A stretch of DNA of 64,000 nt from Halodesulfovibrio marinisediminis DSM 17456 (GTDB lineage Bacteria; Desulfobacterota; Desulfovibrionia; Desulfovibrionales; Desulfovibrionaceae): the NCBI RefSeq assembly GCF_900129975.1, contig NZ_FSRG01000006.1:1-64000 (forward strand), written 5' to 3'. The translations under genes were made by a program, and so were the position numbers. Positions 36,807 through 46,117 of this stretch are shown here, one piece after another. Each line of letters starts with the position of its first letter. The first letter of the stretch is position 1. The notes under the pieces were generated by a model. The model saw nothing but the letters and a program-made list of their open reading frames with translations. It made no database searches and was not told the origin of the DNA.

Positions 36807-38504
36807 ATGCGACGTTGTTTTCTCATACTTCTAGTATTCTTTGTTCTCTCCACCTCATTTGCATTTGCGAATAATGGAGCACAACAAATTAAAATCCAGC
36901 AACCGTCACAGCCACCAATCATTATCTCTATTGGTAGTCCCCCTGCTCAAGCTTCTTCCGTCACCTCCTCTAAAAACGAAGAGTCTACCTACCACCAACA
37001 ACGGACAAACGATTTTAAAGCAGAGCAGTTACGCAAACTCAAAGCTCGCTTTGAACGCCTTGAAAAAGATATTGAAAACAACAACAAGCTACAAAGGTTG
37101 AATAAAAAAAGTTTTGACCAACTAATTTCATTAGTAACATTTGTTATTACGCTATTCGCTGCCGGTGCTGCTTTTGCCTTTTTCAATTTATTTGAAAAAG
37201 CAAAGGTTGAATCTGAAAAAATGAAAATATTTTATGCTGACGAAATGAATTCAGTTCATGAACAATTCTCAAAACAGGCTCAAGAGCAGGCTGAAAAAAT
37301 CGAACAAGCGAATACGAGTGCATTAGAAGAGTTCGAAAATAAAGTTAACTCTGAATATGAACGCTTATTTGATGAATTCGAACACAAGTATCAAACAACG
37401 CTTCACGAGATTGAAGAACGAGGAAAAAACACTCTCATACAACTCGAAAAAAGAGGCGAGTTAGAATTCATTACTCTACAAGAAAAAATGAGAACTTCAC
37501 TTAAAGCAAGTGAAGAGTTTCTTGCAAAATACGCTGACGAAGTTGCTGAAACTAAGGAAATGCTTTCTGAGCTCCAGAATAATAAAGGCCAATTCACACC
37601 TGAACAACTCAAAATACTTGATGAAATATCGCACTCAGAAACTCTTCCAGCTAACCTTAGAACGCAATCACAACTTATAAGAGCCTTTAAAAACAGCGAC
37701 TGGAAAGAAGCATTAGAAATTGCTGAACAATTACTTGAGGCTGCACCGACACCGAGTATTCATTATTATGCCGCCGCTAGCGCTTTTAATATAGGCGTTA
37801 ACTTACATAATCCTCAAAACAGGATTCCTTATTTTGAAAAATCAATCGCATTCTGTAAATCAGCATTAGCAAGGTACGGCACGTTATCTTGGGAAATTTA
37901 CCTTAACTGGGCAAACGTATATAGAGCACAAGCTGAATTAGTAATTAAATCTAACGAACAAAAGGAATTAATACTAAAAGAGGCGCTAAAACTCCTAGCG
38001 ACAGCAATCGAACAACAAGGTTCAAATATTTTTATAGGGATAGAACAAGCTCGTATTCTTGAATCTCTTGGAAAATTACCTACTGACAATGCAAAAGATT
38101 TTATAACCAAATCAGACAACTTATTTGAACAGCTCATATCAGAAAATCCAGACTCATATATCCCATTAGCTCGATATGGCAATAGCTTACTAATAAGAAC
38201 AAAGATTAAGGACTGTGAGACAGAAGAATATCAAAAAAACATTAACAAAGCTTGTGAGGTATTGTTAAACGCAGAGAATCTTGAGGAAGGAAGCGGGTCT
38301 TATGATCTTGCTTGTATTGCATCCAGAAACAATGATATGGATGAATGCAAAAAGTGGCTTGAAACCTATTTTGCCAACAAGTTCTTTGAGTTACCAGCAG
38401 ACTACATTATTAATGACACAGATTTAGCCAACGTTCATCAAGAACCGTGGTTTAACGAGCTCATTGAACTAGCCTTTAAGAATAAAGAACAAAACGCTGC
38501 ATAA
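36807..38504 (+). CDS. Membrane protein with coiled coil and TPR-like C-terminus
   Basis: 565 residues. Signal peptide (about 1-21), Gln/Pro/Ser-rich linker, short coiled coil, membrane segment about 108-130, a long coiled coil (about 135-260), and a helical-repeat C-terminal half (about 285-550) with TPR-like helix pairs. With one cleaved signal and one membrane segment, the large part probably faces the cytoplasm. A scaffold role is inferred from architecture. Unusually AT-rich compared with core genes. Strong terminator after the stop. Confidence 0.7.
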   Translation: MRRCFLILLVFFVLSTSFAFANNGAQQIKIQQPSQPPIIISIGSPPAQASSVTSSKNEESTYHQQRTNDFKAEQLRKLKARFERLEKDIENNNKLQRLNKKSFDQLISLVTFVITLFAAGAAFAFFNLFEKAKVESEKMKIFYADEMNSVHEQFSKQAQEQAEKIEQANTSALEEFENKVNSEYERLFDEFEHKYQTTLHEIEERGKNTLIQLEKRGELEFITLQEKMRTSLKASEEFLAKYADEVAETKEMLSELQNNKGQFTPEQLKILDEISHSETLPANLRTQSQLIRAFKNSDWKEALEIAEQLLEAAPTPSIHYYAAASAFNIGVNLHNPQNRIPYFEKSIAFCKSALARYGTLSWEIYLNWANVYRAQAELVIKSNEQKELILKEALKLLATAIEQQGSNIFIGIEQARILESLGKLPTDNAKDFITKSDNLFEQLISENPDSYIPLARYGNSLLIRTKIKDCETEEYQKNINKACEVLLNAENLEEGSGSYDLACIASRNNDMDECKKWLETYFANKFFELPADYIINDTDLANVHQEPWFNELIELAFKNKEQNAA

Positions 38505-38591
38505 CCGAGATATACATCTCTCTTTACTTTACACCCTACTCGACTTCACATCACGTACAAAGTGCCACCACTAGCAATTCATCAAACGGCC

Positions 38592-38630
38592 CCTCCCCCA
38601 ACCTCATCAGAGATCGGGGGAGGTCTATTT
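38592..38630 (+). terminator. Terminator of the TPR gene (CCTCCCCC family)
   Basis: CCTCCCCC pairs with GGGGGAGG around AACCTCATCAGAGATC, then TCTATTT. Copies at 39795, 40379, 46946 and 49737. Confidence 0.8.
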
Positions 38631-38833
38631 ATCTAGCCACCCACTCTAAGCCTGCCCCACTCCCCCACCATATTCAATCTCTGAAGACACACAGAGAACA
38701 AATTCCCTGCTGGAACTCCCCTTTCAGTTAAACACCACAATAACAGTTGATTATATTACAAAGATGTAATTGCTTTAAAAACAAAGAAGCATGCTAAAAT
38801 ACGGCGAAAACTTCACGACTGGGAGTAAACTTG

Positions 38834-39763
38834 ATGGAACCCCCGTATGTTAAAGATATTTTGTTTTCGCTTGTTGATGGAATATATGCCGTAGATACAA
38901 CACGTAGAATATTGTTTTGGAACGACGGAGCAGAAAAGCTTACAGGCTATAGTTCCGCTGAAGTACTAGGTCGACGATGTGCTGAAAATGTGCTGTGCCA
39001 CATTAGCTCAGAGGGACAGGTATTGTGCAACAACGGCTGTCCTCTAAAAGCGGCAATTCACGATGGCTCTGTCGGAGAGGCAGTTGTTTTTTTACATCAC
39101 AAACAAGGTCACCGCTTGCCTGTGTCGCTTAAAGCTTCTCCTTTAAGAGATGAGAATGGCAATATCATTGGAGCAGTTGAGACGTTTTCTTTAGCTTCTT
39201 CTCGGGAAAATGTTTTGAAACGATTTGAAAAAATGCACAAAGCCGCCTTCCTAGATAAGCTGACAGGCATTGGCAACAGACGTTTTGGAGAAGCAACGCT
39301 GGAGAATTTATCTCTGCAGCTGCCCTCCACCTCCTATGCTGTGTTATTTGTTGATATTGACCATTTTAAAGATGTTAACGACACATGGGGACATGCAGCA
39401 GGCGATGACGTTCTCCGTATGGTTGCCAACTCTCTTACCTCAGGCATACGGAAAGATGATTCTGCTTTTCGCTGGGGCGGAGAAGAATTCTTAATAGTTC
39501 TTCCCAACTGCGCCCCCAAAGAATTAGCAAATGTAGGAGAAAGGCTACGAATGCTGGTTGAAAACAGTTGGCTGGAACACGACGGAACTATTCTCAAGGT
39601 AACTGCATCATTTGGTGGGACAATTGCCAACAAGGATGAAGACACCAACTCCGTATTGCAGCGAGCTGACGAACAACTGTACCTTAGCAAAGGAAATGGT
39701 AGAAACAGGGTAAGCATTGCCATCGAACAGTCGCAAGAAGAGCCAAACTCTAAAGCAAGGTAA
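38834..39763 (+). CDS. PAS-GGDEF diguanylate cyclase
   Basis: 309 residues. A PAS domain (about 5-120) with four Cys (49, 55, 65, 69) in the patterns RRCAENVLC and LCNNGC, then a GGDEF domain with DIDHFKDVND, GGEEF at 215-219 and I-site RKDD at 206-209. The Cys cluster is seen in related PAS cyclases of this group and may bind metal or sense redox. Start at the ATG 8 bp behind GGGAG; a TTG one codon upstream is rejected. Confidence 0.9.
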   Translation: MEPPYVKDILFSLVDGIYAVDTTRRILFWNDGAEKLTGYSSAEVLGRRCAENVLCHISSEGQVLCNNGCPLKAAIHDGSVGEAVVFLHHKQGHRLPVSLKASPLRDENGNIIGAVETFSLASSRENVLKRFEKMHKAAFLDKLTGIGNRRFGEATLENLSLQLPSTSYAVLFVDIDHFKDVNDTWGHAAGDDVLRMVANSLTSGIRKDDSAFRWGGEEFLIVLPNCAPKELANVGERLRMLVENSWLEHDGTILKVTASFGGTIANKDEDTNSVLQRADEQLYLSKGNGRNRVSIAIEQSQEEPNSKAR

Positions 39764-39794
39764 CCTTCCATTCTCCATAAAATTATACAAAAAA

Positions 39795-39827
39795 CCTCCC
39801 CCGACCTCATTACGAGATCGGGGGAGG
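39795..39827 (+). terminator. CCTCCCCC-family terminator, shared
   Basis: CCTCCCCCGACCTC pairs with GAGATCGGGGGAGG; A and T tracts on both sides allow it to serve the cyclase and the minus-strand D-E cassette. Confidence 0.88.
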
Positions 39828-39831
39828 TTTT

Positions 39832-39893
39832 TTATCTAGTCCGGCATTCAAAATAGAATACTTCTTCGCGTTGTTGGCGCACGATATTTTTTC
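39832..39893 (-). pseudogene. 3' relic of gene 'D'
   Basis: Codes for RQQREEVFYFECRTR before TAA, matching PQRREEVFHFDWFALR of the intact gene D at 46999. The rest of D is lost; hairpin debris fills the gap to gene E. Confidence 0.65.
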
Positions 39894-39975
39894 CCAGAAA
39901 AAAAGTCCCTCCCAGAGTATATGGGAAACATAGCGGAAGGTTGCGTTGGGAAAGACTTAAAGCACCCAAGGAGGA

Positions 39976-40200
39976 TTAGCGCCGGCGTGGCTGCATTACT
40001 ACATCTTCAACAACAACATGAAGGCACTCGACAACAACACCGGGGCACCCAAACATTTTTTGGAATGACTCTAAAACCATTTTCCGAGCTTCTGCCTCAT
40101 CATGTGCCTCTACTCCCTGATAGTTAACGCCCAGTTCACTAAAAATTGAAAGCTCCTCAGTTACTACCGCAGGCTTAACACACAGATCATACTGAATCAT
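39976..40200 (-). CDS. Small protein 'E' of the E-D cassette, copy 1
   Basis: 74 residues, starting at the ATG 7 bp behind GGAGG. Strongly similar to the 74-residue protein at 47477: YDLCVKPAVVTEE, NYQGVEA, and GCPGVVVECLHV are shared. Two conserved Cys and acidic surface. No known family. Its partner D is destroyed in this copy. Confidence 0.65.
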   Translation of the reverse strand: MIQYDLCVKPAVVTEELSIFSELGVNYQGVEAHDEAEARKMVLESFQKMFGCPGVVVECLHVVVEDVVMQPRRR

Positions 40201-40378
40201 TCGACCTCCACGATACTTCTGCAACAAACTTCAGCCCCTCAACCAAGAGCCTCTACCCTACCATGCAACTAAAAAAGACAACAGGGCATTACTAAAAAAA
40301 AAGACACCTCTTGCGATGTGCTCCCTTCTATTTAATCTTCCCTTGTACCATAAGAAGCATGCGCAACTTGCAAAAAAA

Positions 40379-40411
40379 CCTCCCCCGACCTCATTATGAG
40401 ATCGGGGGAGA
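40379..40411 (-). terminator. CCTCCCCC-family terminator
   Basis: CCTCCCCCGACCTC pairs with GAGATCGGGGGAG; A7 on the left, T8 on the right. Confidence 0.88.
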
Positions 40412-40429
40412 TTTTTTTTACTCTTTTAT

Positions 40430-40570
40430 TCATCCAAAAAATCCAGCACGGATATGCATTTCTTCTTTAGGACAAAAAGCGCATATCCCATCCTCATTTT
40501 TCATTTTTTCTGCACTTCCATAAAAAAAGTAAAAGCAATCCGAACAAGTGCGCTAAAGAAATGTCCTCAT
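40430..40570 (-). pseudogene. Zinc-ribbon-like small gene with in-frame TAG
   Basis: ATG, four sense codons, TAG, then an uninterrupted frame with TCSDCFYFFYGSAEKM, DGICAFCPKEEMH and a stop followed by a terminator. Two C-x2-C pairs 15 residues apart suggest a small metal-binding fold. Broken unless the TAG is read through. No further gene between 40571 and 40811. Confidence 0.35.
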
Positions 40571-40811
40571 CAGCTATGGTAACTCTGCAAACGGAGCGGC
40601 TTTTCAAGGCTTTTCACAACAGATAAAGTACGCTAAAAAATCGCCATTCCTCTATGAGTTCGGAACATGGAGGAGTCATCACGTTGTCAGGCTCTACACA
40701 TATTTTTTGGTTAAATGGGGCTCAGTTAACCTCCCTCTGGAGCCACTACCACAAACGTAGCTGCGACCTCACATCGAACCTGCGTCATCTACTTGAAAGG
40801 AGTGCCATTAC

Positions 40812-41468
40812 ATGCATGCAAAGACAATCCGTACTGCAGCAATACTGCTGATGCTGGCCGGAGCAACGATACTAACCGGATGCCAGAGTGCGTACTATTC
40901 CGCTATGGAGTCCGTGGGCGTTCATAAACGCGATTTGATGGTGGACCGAGTTGAAAATGCTCGTGACACCCAGACTGAAGCCAAAGAACAATTCAGTTCT
41001 GCGCTGGAGCAGTTCCAAGTGGTACTTGGCAAAGACGGCGGCGAGTTACAGGACATTTACGAGCAGTTGAATGACGAATACGAAGAATGCAAAGCTCTCG
41101 CTGATGAAGTGAAGGACCGTATTGATTCCGTTGAAGACGTGTCAGAGGCTCTGTTCGATGAATGGGAACAGGAAATTTCTGAATATTCCAGTAAGAAACT
41201 GGCATCAAAAAGCCGCAGAAAGCTGATTCAGACCAAAGCACAGTACAAGACCATGATCTCAGCCATGCGCCGTGCAGAAAAGTCCATGAAGCCTGTACTG
41301 ACCACCTTGCACGATCAGGTGCTGTACCTGAAGCATAACCTCAACGCTCAGGCAATCTCCTCCCTGAAGGAAGAGCTCGGCGACATTAAGGTGGACGTAG
41401 CTTCTCTTGTTAAACGCATGGAACACTCCATTAACGAAGCCAACCAGTTCATCAGCACCATGAAATAA
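40812..41468 (+). CDS. DUF2959 lipoprotein
   Basis: 218 residues. Lipoprotein signal with lipobox LTGC (Cys about residue 24), then the DUF2959 start YYSAMESVGVHKRDLMVDRVENARD, followed by a long helical coiled-coil body. Envelope protein of unknown function. AAGGAG lies 9 bp before the ATG. Own terminator. Confidence 0.85.
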   Translation: MHAKTIRTAAILLMLAGATILTGCQSAYYSAMESVGVHKRDLMVDRVENARDTQTEAKEQFSSALEQFQVVLGKDGGELQDIYEQLNDEYEECKALADEVKDRIDSVEDVSEALFDEWEQEISEYSSKKLASKSRRKLIQTKAQYKTMISAMRRAEKSMKPVLTTLHDQVLYLKHNLNAQAISSLKEELGDIKVDVASLVKRMEHSINEANQFISTMK

Positions 41469-41514
41469 CGGTGTACTCATATATAGCGTTCCGACAGGCC
41501 GCTTAGGACAATAC

Positions 41515-41548
41515 AAGCTCATAACTTTTCGCAAGTTATGAGCTTTTT
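41515..41548 (+). terminator. Terminator of the DUF2959 gene
   Basis: AAGCTCATAACTT pairs perfectly with AAGTTATGAGCTT, then TTT. Confidence 0.93.
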
Positions 41549-41791
41549 CTTTTGTGTTACGTAGCCTTTTGTTTTGCGCACCTCAGCAGCATAATGCAAA
41601 GGTGAAGTTTTTCCGCAGGTTGATAGCCGCAACTCCTGATTACATCACGCTTTGCTCCAGTCGCTTGCCAAAAATATCATTACATAATCTCAGAACACTA
41701 ATACGATGAAGGCGTGCAAACAAATTGGCTAAGGCGGTTGTTAAATTTCAACCTATTTTCGACATAACACTCTAAAATAAGGAAGAAAAAA

Positions 41792-42187
41792 ATGGCAACG
41801 ACCACTAAAGTACGCCCTAAGGTAGACAAAGTTATTATCGGCAAAAAAATGCCACTGAATAATGAAGATATCCATCTCATTGAAGAATCCAGAAAAGAAA
41901 AAGAAGCGCTACCAGAAAACGAAAGACTAGCACGCTTCGACAACATAATTCATAGATCAGGATGGTGTGGATTCGCCAATGGCGGCCAAGTTGACTACAT
42001 TTTGAACACCAACCCACGAAAAACCTACAATGTTACTGTTAACATCGATTGGCGTCGCGGAATTGAAAACGGCTTTTTCACCGAAACACACGTAGTGCCT
42101 GCTGGTGGTAAAGTGATGCTTGGTTGCACACAAACTAACAATATTCCTGTTACCAAGTACCATCGTCGGGTTGTAGGCGAAGTATAG
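41792..42187 (+). CDS. Hypothetical protein
   Basis: 131 residues, basic N-terminus, then a beta-rich part (VDYILNTNPRKTYNVTV, THVVPAGGKVMLGCTQ) that might be a small immunoglobulin-like or beta-sandwich fold. No signal peptide. Ribosome site GGAAG. Convergent with the next gene, sharing a bidirectional hairpin. Confidence 0.55.
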   Translation: MATTTKVRPKVDKVIIGKKMPLNNEDIHLIEESRKEKEALPENERLARFDNIIHRSGWCGFANGGQVDYILNTNPRKTYNVTVNIDWRRGIENGFFTETHVVPAGGKVMLGCTQTNNIPVTKYHRRVVGEV

Positions 42188-42218
42188 AAGAAAGTACTAT
42201 GAGTAACTCCCAAAAAAA

Positions 42219-42244
42219 AGCCCCCTGCCAAATGGCGGGGGGCT
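42219..42244 (-). terminator. GCCCCCT-family terminator
   Basis: AGCCCCCTGCC pairs with GGCGGGGGGCT; A8 on the left. Ends the minus-strand gene that stops at 42271. Confidence 0.88.
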
Positions 42245-42270
42245 AACTCTTGCAGGCTACTTTCTATTCT

Positions 42271-43158
42271 CTAATTTCTTCCTTGGTATCTCTCAAAATA
42301 CTGTTTCAATAAATCAAATAACGTTTCCGAGGTGCATGTATGGAATAACGTTAGTGCTTTCTGAATGCCTGAATCTGAATCAATCCCCGGCTTACTAACT
42401 TCTTCCAACCACGCAAAACTATTACCTAACGTATTGTCGCCTCCATGTTTCAGAGCATTGAAGGTCTCATTCAAGCACATCTCACAAGTAAGGCGTAAAT
42501 ATACGTCTCCAGCTGCTTCGGTAATCCTTAAAAACTCTTTTTCTGAAACGATTCCCATAGAAGCAACAGCCGTGTGCTGCGTCATAATCAGCCCCGACCA
42601 CAACGCTAATATTACCGTATCCTTTGGGGTTGCCGATTGCAGGAGACATTTCTTCAACTCATATTCATAATTTATTTTCTCATCTATGGGCTTATCAACT
42701 GGACTTCCGATCAAATTCAGCAAGGTGCCATACAGCTCGTCCTCGGTGTATGCGTTGAATAAGGCTATTGCCTTCCGAGTACCTGCATCTGAATAATTCT
42801 CTGCTGAACGAACTGACACTAAGTAATCCAAACCATTATTTAATGCGTTAGGACCTACGTGTTTCAAAGCATTGAATGTTTCATCCAGACACATTACACC
42901 ACCAAGACGTACATATACGTCTCCAGCCTCTTTGGTAATCTTTAAAAATTCCTTTTCTGAAATGTTTACCAGTGGAGCTACAGCTGTGTGCTGTGTCATA
43001 GCCAGCCCTGACCAAAGCGCTAATATTACCGCATCTTTTGGACTTGCCGATTGTACAAGGCAGTCTCTTAACTCTTTGTCATAATCTCTGGCTTCAGCAG
43101 CCAAGCTTCCAATCAAAAAAGCTAAGCACACCATACCAAGTACAAACAATTTTTTCAT
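42271..43158 (-). CDS. Secreted tandem-repeat protein (two 138-residue units)
   Basis: 295 residues. Signal peptide (about 1-23), then two units beginning CLVQSASPKDAVILALW (Cys33) and CLLQSATPKDTVILALW (Cys171), each with MTQHTAVA, EKEFL-x-IT, VY-x-RL, MCL-x-ETFNALK. Paralogue of the membrane-anchored protein at 31027, with the same 138-residue period. Upstream regions are also homologous. The likely site is the periplasm. No known family recognised. Confidence 0.7.
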   Translation of the reverse strand: MKKLFVLGMVCLAFLIGSLAAEARDYDKELRDCLVQSASPKDAVILALWSGLAMTQHTAVAPLVNISEKEFLKITKEAGDVYVRLGGVMCLDETFNALKHVGPNALNNGLDYLVSVRSAENYSDAGTRKAIALFNAYTEDELYGTLLNLIGSPVDKPIDEKINYEYELKKCLLQSATPKDTVILALWSGLIMTQHTAVASMGIVSEKEFLRITEAAGDVYLRLTCEMCLNETFNALKHGGDNTLGNSFAWLEEVSKPGIDSDSGIQKALTLFHTCTSETLFDLLKQYFERYQGRN

Positions 43159-43179
43159 CGCAATTCCCCGTTTCCTCTT

Positions 43180-43325
43180 CGCGCCGGCTTTTACTCTCTC
43201 ATTTCCATCTCCTGCATGATTCAGAATAAATGCTTAGCGAAGCGCCCGTAAGTATACAGTAGCTGATTGGCTCTTTTAATAATAAACGAACTCATCCCAC
43301 TGATTACTAAGAGAATAATATCGTT
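43180..43325 (-). repeat. Upstream region shared with the paralogue at 31027
   Basis: Matches 31950-32095 over about 130 bp with interruptions. Confidence 0.75.
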
Positions 43326-43436
43326 ATTTCCCATTCCTCTCTTCTACATTCTCCCACCGCATACGGGGTTCTGGACATTGCGCCTCATCTTTTCTCACTC
43401 CACAGTCACACCTCCGCCCTTTCACACATAAAAAAA

Positions 43437-43456
43437 GCCCCTAGTCAGGCTAGGGG
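43437..43456. terminator. GCCCCTAG hairpin
   Basis: GCCCCTAG pairs with CTAGGGG; A tract on the left. No gene of its own is visible; 43330-43720 is otherwise empty. Confidence 0.6.
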
Positions 43457-43725
43457 ACTCCATCTTCTCTTCATCAAAAAAAAAGTTTCTCACATCATAA
43501 AAACACTTGCGACAACAAGGCCTAGTCTGTTAACCGAGCGAACCTTTTCAAACAAGCTAATGCCCCCACCTTTTCAAGAGGTACAAAAGGGCAAGATTTT
43601 ATATTTGCACACTGAAGGATACGACAAAAACAAAAAACCATAAACAGGCTTACCTCGGGAGCATAAATGCCCCCACTGCTCGTATCCAATTTAAATATGA
43701 TGGCACATTACTAAGGAAAAACAGA

Positions 43726-44370
43726 ATGGAGATATTCAGCTACTCACTCGCAATGCTAGGAACCGTTGCATTCGCTGTCACTGCCGTACTTGCGTCTTCC
43801 AAGCAGGGCATTGCCCTCTTCGGAGCATGTGTGCTCGGCATCATCACAGCAATTGGTGGTGGCACAATCAGAGACCTGACCCTTGATGTACCTGTTTTTT
43901 GGGCAACAGACCTCAACTACATCTGGGTCGGACTTGCCGCAAGCATCGCAACTTTTGTAGCGACGCCTTTTTTCAAAAGAAAACTTATCCATTCGCTCAT
44001 GTTGTACATTGACGGACTTGGTGCATCTCTTTTTGCAATACAAGCAATGGATAAGGTGTCCGAATTACAATTCGCAATGCCAGTGGGTCCTATCTTATTA
44101 GGCGTTATTACTGCCATTGGAGGAGGGGTAACTCGTGATGTTCTTGCTGGTCGCAAAACACTTATAATGACAAGAGAACTCTATGCAACGCCTGTACTTC
44201 TGGGTTGCATACTCTTTTCCGCGCTATCGCATATTTTCCCTGAACACAGGGCTACATGGGCAACTATCTGCATAGCCTTCATTTTCGGAATACGTTCTGC
44301 AGCGATTTATTGGAAACTCTCTGTTCCGGATTGGCTGATGACAAAAACTGCAGAGGATGAAGATCACTAA
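43726..44370 (+). CDS. TRIC-type channel / UPF0126 membrane protein
   Basis: 214 residues with seven membrane segments and two repeats of the glycine motif ITAIGGGTIRD and ITAIGGGVTRD, the hallmark of UPF0126 (YicG-like, trimeric intracellular cation channel family). Acts in the inner membrane; members are linked to cation or glycine flux. AAGGAA before the ATG. Confidence 0.92.
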   Translation: MEIFSYSLAMLGTVAFAVTAVLASSKQGIALFGACVLGIITAIGGGTIRDLTLDVPVFWATDLNYIWVGLAASIATFVATPFFKRKLIHSLMLYIDGLGASLFAIQAMDKVSELQFAMPVGPILLGVITAIGGGVTRDVLAGRKTLIMTRELYATPVLLGCILFSALSHIFPEHRATWATICIAFIFGIRSAAIYWKLSVPDWLMTKTAEDEDH

Positions 44371-44460
44371 CGTACGACTCGACTCCGATTCAAAAATCGA
44401 GCTTAAGCCTCAAAGCTCAACGGGCACTGCTCCCCACTCTCCACTATATATAATGCTAAC

Positions 44461-44735
44461 GGGTTTCTGAAGAACGCAAAGTCTTCGGAAGCCCTTTTTG
44501 TTTTCAAAGTTGAAACAGGTAAATGTTTCCGACACACACAAAACAATCACTACAAGCTCCATAGTTCAAATCAATACAAAGCATTAGTAACAGCCTAACT
44601 TAATAATCCCCTTACTCACTAACAACCAACTGCCCCAAATGTAGCTCTGCACCTAAAATTTTGAGGGAATCATGAGCCTTTCTTACATCTTTAAGGCTCT
44701 TATCCGCCCTCCTTCCTTTCCCAATTTCTCTCTTC
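44461..44735 (+). repeat. Left copy of a 260-bp direct repeat (terminator plus hairpin element 14)
   Basis: Begins with terminator GGGTTTCTGAAGA/TCTTCGGAAGCCC of the UPF0126 gene, includes CCCCTTACTCACTAACAACC, and ends with a worn GGGAGG-arm hairpin (44663-44712). About three quarters identical to 45683-45950 by eye. Confidence 0.75.
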
Positions 44736-44809
44736 TACTTTCTCCAAACGCATGCGGGGTTCAAGACATCATGTCTTATCTATGCCCCACTCGTTTACAC
44801 AGACAAAAG

Positions 44810-44835
44810 AAGCCCTCTACGTAGGCAGAGGGCTT
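44810..44835. terminator. GCCCCCT-family hairpin with gene B tail
   Basis: AAGCCCTCT pairs with AGAGGGCTT. 44840-44910 reads on the minus strand as HFDGMKTRTKE before a stop, a relic of gene B. No intact gene from 44840 to 45159. Confidence 0.7.
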
Positions 44836-45159
44836 CTTGTATCTATTTCACTTCTTATTCCTTAGTCCGCGTCTTCATTCCGTCAAAGTGAGTAATGCAT
44901 ACTTCTCTACCGTCTATTTATTACCTCCAGTCCACTAATCCTCTACGTTTCACTAACGTCAGTATCTGCTGAAGACAAAGACCATAAAGAACGACAAGAC
45001 GTTATGGCTTAACTTGATTATTTCCCAAAGCGAACGGAACTATCTGTATTAACAGATAGAAACATCATATACTCAAAACGAATATTCACTCAAAAACTAA
45101 GATCATCACAATACGGTGATGCCTTAGATCTCGTAAAAAAACAAAAAAGGAAGGATGCT

Positions 45160-45624
45160 ATGCGTCGTTACCGAGTACTACTAGTTACAGCTTTGTGCTG
45201 TCTGTTTACCCTTAGTGTATCTTCTGCCGTTTTAGCTGAAGAGCAACAAACTTCTCTGTTTGCCAACCCCACACAGGCTTCAAAAGCAGAAAGACTGGTT
45301 GAGATGTCAGAAGTTCCCACTTCTATTCAGGACATTGCCGACATGCGTGATCAAGGCATGGGCTGGGGTGACATTGCTCACAGACTCGGTGTCCACCCTA
45401 GTACATTGGGGCAAGGCTTTGTTGAAAACGACCCTAATATCAAGGAACGTACAATTGGGATAAAAAGTAGAAGCAAATCAAATAATAGAAGTGGTTACGG
45501 AAGAGGAGGTAAAGGCAACAAAGGTGGCAGAGGAGGCAGAGGTGGAAAAGGCGGCGGTAACGGTGGTGGCAAAGGCGGCGGTGGCGGCAAAGGTGGTGGC
45601 GGTGGCGGTGGCGGCAAAAAATAA
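45160..45624 (+). CDS. Secreted protein with Gly/Lys/Arg-rich tail
   Basis: 154 residues. Signal peptide (about 1-25). The middle carries DIADMRDQGMGWGDIAHRLG followed by HPSTLG, a segment seen in several small secreted bacterial proteins. Residues 100-154 are almost only Gly, Lys, Arg and Asn (GRGGKGNKGGRGG), with GGN/GGY codon repeats. AAGGAAGG precedes the ATG. The gene lies between the two 260-bp repeats. Confidence 0.7.
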   Translation: MRRYRVLLVTALCCLFTLSVSSAVLAEEQQTSLFANPTQASKAERLVEMSEVPTSIQDIADMRDQGMGWGDIAHRLGVHPSTLGQGFVENDPNIKERTIGIKSRSKSNNRSGYGRGGKGNKGGRGGRGGKGGGNGGGKGGGGGKGGGGGGGGKK

Positions 45625-45682
45625 TGTAGCTTGCCACTCGAAATAACCTCAAACGTCTATCTTTCCCTACTACGATTCTTGA

Positions 45683-45950
45683 GGGCTTCTGAAGAACGCC
45701 AAATCTTCGGAAGCCCTTTTTGTTTTCAGAGTTGGAACAGTTAAATATTTCCGACACGCCAAAACAGTCACATAAGCTTCAACGTTCTAACCATACAAAA
45801 CCTAAATAAAAAATTAATTTAGTAAACCCCTTACTCACTAACAACCAATTGCAACCAATGTAGACCTGCACTCAAAAAATGAGGGTATATTCTCGAGTCT
45901 TTTTTTACATCTCAAAAATCTTTATCCGCCCTCCTTTCTTTCTCCTCTCC
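45683..45950 (+). repeat. Right copy of the 260-bp direct repeat (terminator plus hairpin element 15)
   Basis: Starts with GGGCTTCTGAAGA/TCTTCGGAAGCCC, the terminator of the secreted protein gene; ends with hairpin 45881-45933 with TACATCTCAAAAA in the loop. Confidence 0.75.
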
Positions 45951-46026
45951 CTCCATATGTAGCAGCACCGCAAATAAAACACGCCCTGCTCTTTTAATAA
46001 AAAGTTTCGAATGTTACACCTTGCCT

Positions 46027-46059
46027 GTAACGTTAATGTAACATCAATGTAACACCTGC
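46027..46059 (+). promoter_or_regulatory. Tandem 11-bp GTAAC boxes (PhoB-like), set 4
   Basis: GTAACGTTAAT, GTAACATCAAT, GTAACACCTGC in exact 11-bp steps. Hairpin element 10 begins 59 bp downstream. Confidence 0.65.
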
Positions 46060-46117
46060 GGCACATCCAAAAACGAATAGTGAGTATTCACTCAAAACAC
46101 AACATCCCATTCCTTTC

